NCBI GenBank assembly: GCA_017615955.1
Contig: JAFZZD010000303.1
Span: 1-5,547 of the forward strand
Direction: 5' to 3'
From: Victivallales bacterium
GTDB lineage: Bacteria > Verrucomicrobiota > Lentisphaeria > Oligosphaerales > Oligosphaeraceae
Length of the DNA: 5,547 nucleotides
In this document: piece by piece, positions 1 through 5,547 of the stretch
Position numbering within the stretch: position 1 is the first letter of the stretch
Layout: each line of letters opens with the position of its first letter
Notes under the pieces: generated by a model
What the model was told of the DNA's origin: nothing
Databases searched by the model: none
Seen by the model: the letters and a program-made list of their open reading frames with translations, nothing else
Position numbers and translations under genes: made by a program

Positions 1-51
1 CGGGAACATGCCCATGAAATCTTCTTAATGCCAAAGATGCGTTTCCGCTAA
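1..51 (+). CDS. Possible 3' end of a plus-strand gene, cut by the window edge
   Basis: Frame 1 of the plus strand is open from the first base to a TAA at 49-51 and would encode the last 16 residues of a protein (ending MPKMRFR). A GC-rich hairpin begins 10 bases after the stop, which fits a gene end. The fragment is too short to recognise, and a 16-codon open frame can occur by chance. A competing reading is that a minus-strand gene starts at 15 (ATG GGC ATG TTC CCG, preceded by a weak AAGAAG) and continues past the left edge. The two readings are mutually exclusive in practice, and the sequence to the left would decide. I slightly favour the plus-strand reading because of the hairpin. Confidence 0.28.
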   Translation, partial: REHAHEIFLMPKMRFR

Positions 52-61
52 GGCAACTTGA

Positions 62-84
62 GTGGGTGCCGCCTCGGCGCCCAC
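62..84. terminator. GC-rich hairpin, probable (bidirectional) terminator at the end of the operon
   Basis: The arms GTGGGTGCCG (62-71) and CGGCGCCCAC (75-84) pair over 10 positions around a 3-base loop. On the plus-strand transcript every pair is Watson-Crick except one U-G wobble; on the minus-strand transcript the same position is a C-A mismatch, so the stem is stronger for plus-strand transcription. It lies 5 bases beyond the stop of the lipoate-family gene and 10 bases beyond the possible plus-strand stop at 51. Neither side has a strong U-tract (ATTAATTA on the plus side, TCAAGTTG on the minus side), so intrinsic termination is likely but not textbook. Confidence 0.45.
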
Positions 85-89
85 ATTAA

Positions 90-815
90 TTAGCGCTTGT
101 TGTTCCAGGCGTCGGTGCCGTACTTTGTTTCTGTCTTTTCCTTGCAGAGGGCGAGGAAATCCTCCGTAGGCTGGAAAGGCAGGAATGTCACCGACATCAC
201 TTCCTCAAATGCCGCCTGCAAGGCATTGGCCAGCTCCTGGCGCGGATATGGCAATTCCTTGCCGAAGTGGATGCTCCCCTGATGCAGGATTCCAGCGGCG
301 GTGCGGCGCTGTGCACTTCCAGCAATCTTCCGCCCATCCAGCAGCACATCATAGCGTGTCGGGTTGGTGAAGCACACCATCAATGCCCTGTCCACTTCGT
401 GGGGAATGACATCGTTTGACAGGCTTGCCTGGCACTTCAAGGACTGCAATGCCTTCTGCACGCACCTGTTGATCCAGTCGTAGGACAGGTTGCGGTCCAG
501 CGTGTTGAGCCAATGCCCGCTTGGGAATGCCAACGAGTAGGTAAAGTCAAAGTCGTGATAGACCACGCCGCCTCCAGTTGGCCTGCGCACGAACGCAAAG
601 CCTTCAGGCACTGCGGACGCGCATTGAATGTATCCTATCGACACAGCCTTGCAATTCCATGAATAGAAGCGCAGCAAGGGCTTGCCCCGCTGGATTGCGG
701 TGTCCAGCATTGCCTCGTCCGCCGCCATGTTGAAGGCGGGGGAATTGCTTCCATCATGCCAGATGTACCATTCCTCTGGCACTGTTTTCGGTGAACTGTC
801 AAGTGCGTCCTGCAT
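90..815 (-). CDS. Lipoate/octanoate transferase or ligase, LplA/LipM-type (BPL_LplA_LipB fold)
   Basis: This 241-residue cytosolic protein belongs to the biotin/lipoate protein ligase superfamily, which attaches octanoate or lipoate to a lysine of lipoyl domains (GcvH or 2-oxoacid dehydrogenase E2). Seen directly: PAFNMAADEAML at 26-37, LRFYSWN at 48-54, the acyl-binding signature RRPTGGGVVYHD at 77-88, and GRKIAGSAQRR at 161-171 with Lys163 at the place of the catalytic lysine, followed by HQGSI. Cys148 (VCFTNPTRYDV) lies where, as I recall the family, the octanoyltransferase LipM has its catalytic cysteine. The protein lacks the extra C-terminal domain of E. coli LplA (about 338 residues) and is close to LipM length (about 278). 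It could therefore be an octanoyl-ACP:GcvH transferase, an LipL-like amidotransferase, or a single-domain lipoate ligase. The start lies 8 bases after the dapL stop with no clear Shine-Dalgarno site, suggesting translational coupling. It is the last gene of the cluster. Superfamily assignment is firm; the exact reaction is not. Confidence 0.85.
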   Translation of the reverse strand: MQDALDSSPKTVPEEWYIWHDGSNSPAFNMAADEAMLDTAIQRGKPLLRFYSWNCKAVSIGYIQCASAVPEGFAFVRRPTGGGVVYHDFDFTYSLAFPSGHWLNTLDRNLSYDWINRCVQKALQSLKCQASLSNDVIPHEVDRALMVCFTNPTRYDVLLDGRKIAGSAQRRTAAGILHQGSIHFGKELPYPRQELANALQAAFEEVMSVTFLPFQPTEDFLALCKEKTETKYGTDAWNNKR

Positions 816-823
816 TGCGCCAA

Positions 824-2056
824 TCAGAATTCGAACACGGAATCAGAAAGGCGTGCCTTGACTTCGTCCAGCACACGCTTTTCCTCTTCCAGCGTAGGTG
901 CTACAAATGTGGCGGAGAAGCGCACAAAGTGCCCCACGTCATCCCATGGAACCGTGCTGATGAGTTTCTCGGTGATAAGCCACTGGCTGAACTCCTCGGC
1001 ATTGGCAAAGCGCATTCCGCCCTTTACGCCCTTTGGAATCTGCACATACAGGTAGAAGGAGCCTTCTGGCATGTTTACATCAAAGCCAAGTTCGCGCAAG
1101 GTCTCCACCAAAGCCTGGAGGCGACGGCTGTATTTTGCGCAGATTGCAGGGGTGATGTTCGCTTGGTCGCCAAGAGCCTTGATGGCGGCCTTCTGTATTG
1201 CCAGGAACTGCCCTGAATCCGCATTGTCCTTCACAGTGGCAAAAGCCTTGACCGCATCAGCATTGCCCGCAACCCAGCCAAGACGCCAGCCAGTCATGTT
1301 GAAGCCCTTGGACATGCTGTGCAACTCAATCGCAACATCCTTGCCACCAGGACGAGAAAGAATGCTCAATGGGCTGCCCTTGAAGTTCAGCGGCGCGTAT
1401 GGGGCATCCACCACCAGAAGGATGTTGTTTTCACGAGCAAAGGCGATTGCCTTGTCATAGAACTCAGGTGTAGCAGAGGCACCAGTGGGGTTGTTTGGAT
1501 AGTTCAGGTAAATCAGCTTGCATCTTCTGCGCTGGTCTGCAGTCAGCGTCTCCAGCTGCGGCAGGAAATTGTTTTCCTTCAACAGAGGCAGATTGACGAC
1601 TTCGCCGCCGAGGTACTTCGTCCAGGTGCCCATGACAGGATAGCCTGGCACGGTCATGACAGTGATGTCGCCTGGGTTGATGAAGCAGGAAGGCAAAAGC
1701 GAAAGGGCCGACTTGCTGCCGATGGAGTGGACGATTTCCGTGTCGGGATTCAAATCCACGCCATAAAGTTCCTTCATGTACTTTGCGGCGGCAACCTTGA
1801 ATTCCTGGCAGCCATTGTCCGCATAGAAGCGGTTTTCCAATTTGTCAGCCTCGATGGCGAGTGTGCTGATCACCTGAGGGAATGCCTTGTCATCAGGTTC
1901 GCCCACGCCCATATCAATCAGTTCTACGCCTGGCTTAGCCTTGCGGGCCGCCGCCTTTGCGCGCTTGATCTTCTCGAACTTATAGATTGTGGTATCCTTG
2001 CCAAAGCGTGCGCCGCCTATGCGCTCCGCAAACATTGCCTGCAAATATGAATCCAT
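824..2056 (-). CDS. dapL: LL-diaminopimelate aminotransferase
   Basis: DapL is a cytosolic PLP enzyme that converts tetrahydrodipicolinate, with glutamate as amino donor, directly to LL-2,6-diaminopimelate. It bypasses the DapD/DapC/DapE steps and feeds lysine and peptidoglycan synthesis. The 410-residue length is the usual family size (about 408-411). Fold-type I class I/II aminotransferase marks are in order: GVGEPDD at 50-56, YADNGCQEF at 78-86, NYPNNPTGA at 185-193, the PLP-contacting DAPY at 217-220, SMSKGFNMTGWRLGW at 247-261 with Lys250 as the Schiff-base lysine, and VRFS at 378-381 with Arg379 as the expected substrate carboxylate-binding arginine. The N-terminus (FEKIKRAKAAARKAKPG) resembles the DapL variant I associate with Verrucomicrobia/Lentisphaerae rather than the plant/Chlamydia wording. 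The start is supported by AAGGAG 8 bases upstream. No lysine riboswitch fits in the 21-base gap before it, and no other dap gene is in the window. A related class I aminotransferase of other specificity is the main alternative. Confidence 0.92.
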   Translation of the reverse strand: MDSYLQAMFAERIGGARFGKDTTIYKFEKIKRAKAAARKAKPGVELIDMGVGEPDDKAFPQVISTLAIEADKLENRFYADNGCQEFKVAAAKYMKELYGVDLNPDTEIVHSIGSKSALSLLPSCFINPGDITVMTVPGYPVMGTWTKYLGGEVVNLPLLKENNFLPQLETLTADQRRRCKLIYLNYPNNPTGASATPEFYDKAIAFARENNILLVVDAPYAPLNFKGSPLSILSRPGGKDVAIELHSMSKGFNMTGWRLGWVAGNADAVKAFATVKDNADSGQFLAIQKAAIKALGDQANITPAICAKYSRRLQALVETLRELGFDVNMPEGSFYLYVQIPKGVKGGMRFANAEEFSQWLITEKLISTVPWDDVGHFVRFSATFVAPTLEEEKRVLDEVKARLSDSVFEF

Positions 2057-2064
2057 CGATTTTA

Positions 2065-2070
2065 CTCCTT
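2065..2070 (-). promoter_or_regulatory. Ribosome binding site of dapL
   Basis: The minus strand reads AAGGAG with an 8-base spacer to the ATG at 2056. This is the best Shine-Dalgarno match in the window and fixes the dapL start. It lies in the 21-base gap after the stop of the SEC-C gene, so dapL can be translated independently of its neighbour even when co-transcribed. Confidence 0.85.
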
Positions 2071-2077
2071 GATATTA

Positions 2078-2944
2078 TTATGCATTTCTTCCACAGCAAT
2101 TCTTGTATTTCTTGCCGCTGCCGCATGGGCATGGCTCATTGCGCCCAACCTTGGGCGACATGCGGACGATGGTATGCCCCTTGCCAGGCAGTTCACGCTT
2201 CTCCTCGATTATCTTCTCGTTGATGTGCTGCAATTCAGCCGCCACATCCTCAAACAGTCCCTTCTGCTCCTTTAGCATCATGTTGCGGAAATACTGGCGC
2301 TGGTTCGCAACGGAATTGACCGCCTTCTTCATGCGCTCTGCCTCGTTGCCCAGAATGCCCGACGCAAACACAGCCTCCTCTGTCTCCTTGGCCTCCTTGG
2401 TGCCCAGCATGGCCACGTTGATCATGATGGCTGTGATCATCTCCTTGTCAAAGAGTTCCTTCTCAATGGCACCCTTCACTGCCTTGGAGAATATGGAGGA
2501 CGCCACATTGTCCCCCACCTTACCGCTATTCCATCCAAGAATTACGAACAGGATGAACTGCTCGCGGACTGTGCGGGCAACTGTTTCATCCAAGGCTATT
2601 TCAGACAATGGCGCATAGTCTTCCGCCACTGCAATGGAGAACAGGAAACGATGAAAGTTATACAGCATCCAGTCATATTCGCTGATCTGCTTGTTGAAGA
2701 ATGGTGCCTTTGCAAGGATGCAGAGTGTTGGCAGTGCATCATGGCACTTGGCGTATGCAAGAGCCAGAAGTATCGCCCTAAGCCCCTTCTGTTCTTCCTC
2801 GGACAAAGTCTCGACTTCAGCCAGACCTTTCAGGCAGTTCAAATAGGCTTCCTGCCTTTCTGGCGTCAAATCCTGCAATTCCACGGCCAGTGCATCGACT
2901 GGCTTTGCCGCAAGTTCTCTCAATAAAGAAAGTGCCATTTCCAT
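2078..2944 (-). CDS. Helical protein of unknown function with C-terminal SEC-C zinc motif
   Basis: This 288-residue protein has two parts. Residues 1 to about 250 look entirely alpha-helical, with short amphipathic helices ([20 protein letters not shown] at 55-74, [12 protein letters not shown] at 127-138) and no signal peptide or convincing membrane segment. The pattern is reminiscent of HEAT-like repeat proteins such as the DUF1186 group, which also often end in SEC-C, but I cannot confirm that family. Residues 225-250 are charged and may form a coiled coil. The last 20 residues are a textbook SEC-C motif ([19 protein letters not shown]), with Cys272, Cys274, Cys283 and Cys284 as zinc ligands. 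SEC-C is known from the tail of SecA, where it binds SecB and ribosomes, and from many unrelated proteins where it is thought to mediate protein or ribosome contacts. Two ATGs (codons 1 and 3) are possible starts; the first is 8 bases from an AAGGAA site. It sits between a peptidase and dapL with short gaps. Its function is unknown; a role in protein quality control is only a guess. Confidence 0.88.
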   Translation of the reverse strand: MEMALSLLRELAAKPVDALAVELQDLTPERQEAYLNCLKGLAEVETLSEEEQKGLRAILLALAYAKCHDALPTLCILAKAPFFNKQISEYDWMLYNFHRFLFSIAVAEDYAPLSEIALDETVARTVREQFILFVILGWNSGKVGDNVASSIFSKAVKGAIEKELFDKEMITAIMINVAMLGTKEAKETEEAVFASGILGNEAERMKKAVNSVANQRQYFRNMMLKEQKGLFEDVAAELQHINEKIIEEKRELPGKGHTIVRMSPKVGRNEPCPCGSGKKYKNCCGRNA

Positions 2945-2952
2945 TTCTGTGT

Positions 2953-2958
2953 TTCCTT
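2953..2958 (-). promoter_or_regulatory. Ribosome binding site of the SEC-C gene, overlapping the peptidase stop codon
   Basis: The minus strand reads TAAGGAA, in which TAA (2959-2957) is the stop codon of the M24 peptidase gene and AAGGAA is the Shine-Dalgarno site of the next gene, 8 bases before the ATG at 2944. Ribosomes ending on the peptidase gene therefore stop on the next initiation site, a layout typical of translational coupling. Confidence 0.75.
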
Positions 2959-4117
2959 ATTCGATTTCCAGGAAGACGGGGTAGCTCGTGAAGTTGTCTA
3001 TTCCGTCTTCAGTTATCATAGCCATATCCTCTATGCGTATTCCACCCCATTCAGGATAGTACAATCCTGGCTCTATAGTCACCACGTTCCCTGCAACCAG
3101 GGGTTCTGGATTCCTCTGGTTCAGGGAGGGCTTCTCGTGTATCTCAAGCCCTACGCCATGTCCCAAGCCATGTATGAAGCCATAAGGTATCTCGTTTGTC
3201 AAGTCGGTCTTGAAGCCGTGTGACTTCATTACCTCATCAGCCTTCTTGTGTGCATCAATGCCCTTTACGCCAGGCTTCAGCATCTGAAGCACTGTGCGTT
3301 GCGCATCGTAAACGGCATCAAACGCCTTCTTCACAATATCTGATGCCTTGCCCTTGACGACAGTGCGCGTCAAGTCCCCGAAATATCCAGTCGCGCAGCA
3401 GCGTGGGAAAATGTCAATCACAATGGGTTCATTGCCGCAGATTATGCCTTCGCCAGTATTATGTGGGAATGCGCCCTGGATGCCGTGAGCTACGATTGTG
3501 CCTGCAGCGGTGCCGCCATTGCGGGCGATTTCCGCATTGATTTCACCCTGCAGCAGTTCCGATGTCACGTACTCGCCATTCCAGCGCAGATTTCCGTTTT
3601 TGGCCACCTTTGCCTCGCCGATGATCTGCAATGCCCTGGCAAGCCCAGCCTGCGCGATGTTTTCCGCCTGGCGCAACTTCTCCGCCTCGTCGGCTGTCTT
3701 TACAGCGCGTCCAGGGCAGAAATCGCCCTTGAACGCCTTGATAGAAATCTTTTCGCCGCTGGTCTTGCCGTCCAGCGTCTTTAAATTGGTCTTGTGTATT
3801 GCCTCTACCAGAGAGAGTGGGCAATGCCCTGGCGTCTCCCAATTCCAGACATTCGCGACACGGGCGGCACCTGCAATTATCTGGGATATTTTCAGTTTCT
3901 TGAAGCCAAAGAGTTTTTTTGCCTCTTCGTAGGAGAGAACGCGAATGTCGTCCTTTGCCTGGCTGCAAGCCCTGCCATATTCCAATGGGCTTACAACTAT
4001 GAACTGCTGTCCCTCGAACTCCAGCCAAAGGAACGCATCTGGCGCAGAGAATCCGCTCAGATACAACAAGTCCGCGCAATTCTCACTTGCCGCAAAACAA
4101 AAACGCCCTTTCTTCAT
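2957..4117 (-). CDS. M24-family metallopeptidase, Xaa-Pro aminopeptidase-like
   Basis: This 386-residue cytosolic protein has a creatinase-type N-terminal domain (about 1-135) followed by a pita-bread catalytic domain (about 140-386). The five dinuclear metal ligands of the family can be placed: Asp235 (VIDIFPR), Asp248 (FGDLTRT), His320 (GFIHGLGHGVGLEIHE), Glu349 (TIEPGLYYP) and Glu363 (GIRIEDM). His316 and His327 match the substrate-handling histidines of E. coli PepP (His350, His361), and His211 or His219 (VAHGIQGAFPHN) may match the proximal one. The active site is therefore complete and the enzyme should be active, most likely removing N-terminal residues before proline or cleaving dipeptides (Xaa-Pro dipeptidase); sequence alone does not separate these. 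At 386 residues it is shorter than PepP (about 440) and near the size of PepQ-type enzymes. The ATG lies 15 bases after the thiI stop. An in-frame TAA lies two codons upstream, so the start cannot be moved upstream, yet no Shine-Dalgarno site is visible. Translation probably depends on re-initiation after thiI. Confidence 0.9.
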   Translation of the reverse strand: MKKGRFCFAASENCADLLYLSGFSAPDAFLWLEFEGQQFIVVSPLEYGRACSQAKDDIRVLSYEEAKKLFGFKKLKISQIIAGAARVANVWNWETPGHCPLSLVEAIHKTNLKTLDGKTSGEKISIKAFKGDFCPGRAVKTADEAEKLRQAENIAQAGLARALQIIGEAKVAKNGNLRWNGEYVTSELLQGEINAEIARNGGTAAGTIVAHGIQGAFPHNTGEGIICGNEPIVIDIFPRCCATGYFGDLTRTVVKGKASDIVKKAFDAVYDAQRTVLQMLKPGVKGIDAHKKADEVMKSHGFKTDLTNEIPYGFIHGLGHGVGLEIHEKPSLNQRNPEPLVAGNVVTIEPGLYYPEWGGIRIEDMAMITEDGIDNFTSYPVFLEIE

Positions 4118-4132
4118 AATTTACAAGTAAAA

Positions 4133-5392
4133 TCAGCAGTCAAGAAACCTATGTGTCTTGAAACTATTTGGATTTATGATGCTAGTATTTTCCAGGCAGG
4201 CCTGAAGAAGCGCCGGTATATCCAATAACTTCTCGTCCTCAAGCACCCTTTCCATAACAGCGGCCGTGGTAGGCGCCTTCGGGGCAAACACGGTGCAGCT
4301 GTCAGGAACATCTATAAGAGACTGCTCGAACGTGCCGATCTTGCGGGCAATGTCCATAATGTCCAGCTTGTCAAAGGTAAGCAGTGGACGCAGCACCATG
4401 ATTGGCACGGAGGCATTGATGATGGACATGTTGTCCAGCGTCTGGCTTGCCACCTGCCCCAGGTTGTCGCCGGTCACCAATGCCTTGCACTGGAACTTTT
4501 CAGCCACGGCATTGGCAATGCGCAGCATGAAGCGGCGGTAAAGCACGGTCCTGTTCCTGTCCGAACATAAATCACGGATAGCCTTCTGTGCCTCCAGCAT
4601 GTTCACTGCCACCAACCGACCGCGCTTCTGGTATTCGTTCAGCGTCTTGACCTGGGTGGCAACTTTTGTAAGGTAGGCAGGAGGCGTATATGGCTCGCTG
4701 TGGAATGTTACAAAATCCACGGTACAGCCACGACGCATCATCTCATAGCACGCCACAGGCGAATCAATGCCGCCAGACAGCAATGCCAACACCCTGCCGC
4801 CACTGCCAGCGGGAAGACCGCCTGGACCAGCCACACGCTCGAATGAGATGAAGGCGTGCCGGCTGCGTATATCTACTTCCACCACCAGGTTGGCGTGCTT
4901 CAAGTCTATTTTCAAGGCAGGATATTTGGGCAGGATAAGCTCAGCGAAGTGCATTTCCAGGTCTGCACATGTCATGGGAAAGCCCTTGTCCGTGCGCCTG
5001 GCGCGCATTGCGTATGTGGGTTCCAAAGGCGGGTTCTGCGCAAAGAATGCCTCGCATACCGCTGGCATGTGCTCCATTACCTTCGCCTCGATGGCCTCTA
5101 CGCTTGCCTCCACCAGAAAGCCTGGCGACAGCGAGGACAGGCCAGACACAGCAGGCGCCCTGGTGCGGAACACCTGCAAATCCGCTTCGCTGAAGCAAGC
5201 GTGCTCTGCAGAGGGCACGATGAAAATGCGCCCATGCTCAAACACGAACTTCAAGCCTTCCACGCAGGAGAATGCCCGGCGCAGAAAGTCCGCCAGCTGC
5301 TCCTCGAAGCGTATGCGGTTCTTGCCCTTGGTGCCAATCTCGTTGTAACGGCACAGGACTGCATTGTATGGCAAGTAAGGCTGCCAAATCAT
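4133..5392 (-). CDS. thiI: tRNA 4-thiouridine synthase ThiI (no rhodanese domain)
   Basis: ThiI adenylates uridine 8 of tRNA and exchanges oxygen for sulfur; in some bacteria it also passes sulfur to ThiS for the thiamine thiazole. The 419-residue protein contains an N-terminal ferredoxin-like segment with the family wording YNEIGTKGKNRIRFE (16-30), a THUMP RNA-binding domain to about residue 185, and a PP-loop ATPase domain with SGGIDSP at 206-212, TGDNLGQVASQTLDNM at 307-322 and RPLLTFDKLDI at 335-345. Cys366 (VPDSCTVFAPK) matches the conserved catalytic cysteine (Cys344 in E. coli). The E. coli protein (482 residues) has a C-terminal rhodanese domain that accepts the persulfide; this one ends before it, as in Bacillus and many other bacteria, so sulfur must come from a cysteine desulfurase encoded elsewhere. 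The last residue is Cys419. It is the first gene of the cluster. The start has only a weak site (CGGAAAA) about 7 bases upstream, but the N-terminal motif fits this start. No TPP riboswitch is visible upstream, which argues for the tRNA role. Confidence 0.95.
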   Translation of the reverse strand: MIWQPYLPYNAVLCRYNEIGTKGKNRIRFEEQLADFLRRAFSCVEGLKFVFEHGRIFIVPSAEHACFSEADLQVFRTRAPAVSGLSSLSPGFLVEASVEAIEAKVMEHMPAVCEAFFAQNPPLEPTYAMRARRTDKGFPMTCADLEMHFAELILPKYPALKIDLKHANLVVEVDIRSRHAFISFERVAGPGGLPAGSGGRVLALLSGGIDSPVACYEMMRRGCTVDFVTFHSEPYTPPAYLTKVATQVKTLNEYQKRGRLVAVNMLEAQKAIRDLCSDRNRTVLYRRFMLRIANAVAEKFQCKALVTGDNLGQVASQTLDNMSIINASVPIMVLRPLLTFDKLDIMDIARKIGTFEQSLIDVPDSCTVFAPKAPTTAAVMERVLEDEKLLDIPALLQACLENTSIINPNSFKTHRFLDC

Positions 5393-5434
5393 AGATTTTC
5401 CGTTGTTTACTTTATGTAATCGTGGAATCCAGCT

Positions 5435-5483
5435 GGGACTTATGGGACTAATGAGATGAATTTTCCCATAAATCCCATAAGTC
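5435..5483. repeat. Inverted repeat built from tandem 9-mers, upstream of thiI
   Basis: GACTTATGGGA (5437-5447) and TCCCATAAGTC (5473-5483) form a perfect 11-bp inverted repeat with a 25-base loop. Each arm is part of a near-perfect tandem 9-mer: GGGACTTAT/GGGACTAAT at 5435-5452 on the left and TCCCATAAA/TCCCATAAG at 5464-5481 on the right. TTATGGGA (5440-5447) can therefore pair instead with the inner TCCCATAA (5464-5471) around a 16-base loop. No U-tract follows on either strand, so it is not a standard terminator. It may be a dispersed extragenic palindrome, an operator, or the processed 3' end of a transcript from the right. Its left edge is 42 bases from the thiI start codon, so it lies either in the thiI promoter or in its 5' leader. 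Confidence 0.6.
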
Positions 5484-5503
5484 TAATACTCTTCACTTAA
5501 AAT

Positions 5504-5547
5504 GAGCCGCATAGCGGCGATTGGAATTTAGCCGTGGGTGAAACGAG
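5504..5547. repeat. Small GC hairpin and possible first part of a dispersed extragenic repeat, cut by window end
   Basis: GCCGC (5506-5510) and GCGGC (5514-5518) form a 5-bp stem with an ATA loop. The following stretch contains GCCGTGGGTGAAACGAG (5531-5547), which looks like the left arm of a longer hairpin whose partner (ACCCACGGC) would lie beyond the window. The wording resembles dispersed non-coding repeats I recall from PVC-type genomes, but this is memory, not a search. The minus-strand frames here close quickly: one stops with TAA at 5499-5497 after 16 codons, another with TGA at 5495-5493. No upstream gene end can be supported. Confidence 0.3.

Noticed and set aside
1319..2050. 243-codon plus-strand open frame opposite dapL
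   Set aside because: It lies wholly antisense to a gene with complete catalytic motifs, its translation shows no recognisable domain, and it is best explained as a shadow of dapL codon use.
2057..2077. Lysine riboswitch or separate promoter ahead of dapL
   Set aside because: The gap to the preceding stop codon is only 21 bases and is largely taken up by the ribosome binding site.
3461..4228. Several plus-strand frames of 107-144 codons and a 178-codon minus-strand frame opposite or inside the peptidase gene
   Set aside because: All overlap the M24 peptidase, whose five metal ligands are in the other frame; none has a plausible product.
4767..5419. Overlapping plus-strand open frames of 193 and 187 codons opposite thiI
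   Set aside because: Both are antisense to the conserved thiI THUMP and PP-loop region, overlap each other in different frames and have low-complexity Arg/Ser/Ala-rich translations with no domain.
5393..5547. TPP or other riboswitch in the thiI leader
   Set aside because: The minus strand shows no CUGAGA or the pyrophosphate-helix consensus of a TPP riboswitch, and the only clear structure is the 9-mer palindrome.
5393..5547. Sigma-70 promoter for thiI
   Set aside because: I looked for TTGACA and TATAAT with about 17-base spacing on the minus strand. Fragments such as TACATAAAG occur but without a matching -35, so no promoter can be called, though one probably lies here or beyond the edge.
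1..5547. CRISPR array, insertion sequence, toxin-antitoxin or defence system
   Set aside because: No regularly spaced repeats, transposase or nuclease motifs, terminal inverted repeats or tRNA/rRNA genes were seen; the five genes are ordinary metabolic and housekeeping functions.

Overview
This window carries five intact genes, all on the minus strand, packed head to tail with gaps of 8 to 21 bases. They are very likely one transcription unit, read from right to left. In transcription order they are thiI (tRNA 4-thiouridine synthase, 5392 to 4133), an M24-family Xaa-Pro aminopeptidase-like metallopeptidase (4117 to 2957), an alpha-helical protein with a C-terminal SEC-C zinc motif (2944 to 2078), dapL (LL-diaminopimelate aminotransferase, 2056 to 824) and a single-domain lipoate/octanoate transferase or ligase (815 to 90). 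No gene shows a frameshift or truncation, and over 90% of the window is coding.

The organism is a bacterium of middling GC content by eye. Two genes have clear Shine-Dalgarno sites. DapL gives the one-step aminotransferase route to diaminopimelate, found in Chlamydiae, Verrucomicrobia, Lentisphaerae, some Deltaproteobacteria, spirochaetes, clostridia and others. The N-terminal wording of this DapL, together with the rhodanese-less ThiI and the short G-rich/C-rich repeats in the right-hand spacer, leans towards the PVC group (Verrucomicrobia/Lentisphaerae/Kiritimatiellae). This is inferred from memory of family sequences, not from a search.

Left edge (1 to 89): a possible 3' end of a plus-strand gene stops at 51. 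It is followed by a 10-bp GC-rich hairpin (62 to 84) lying between that stop and the stop of the lipoate-family gene, as expected of a shared terminator between convergent genes. Right edge (5393 to 5547): a 155-base non-coding leader upstream of thiI with a perfect 11-bp inverted repeat built from tandem 9-mers (5435 to 5483), a small GC hairpin (5506 to 5518) and what may be the first arm of a longer repeat cut by the window end. I could not identify a convincing promoter or riboswitch there.

The genes do not form one pathway. They cover tRNA sulfur modification (and possibly thiamine), peptide turnover, lysine/peptidoglycan precursor synthesis and lipoylation, so this reads as a housekeeping operon. 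I see no mobile element, CRISPR array, toxin-antitoxin pair or defence system. The points most worth checking are the repeat block upstream of thiI, the enzyme class of the lipoate-family protein, which has a LipM-like cysteine, and the uncharacterised SEC-C protein.
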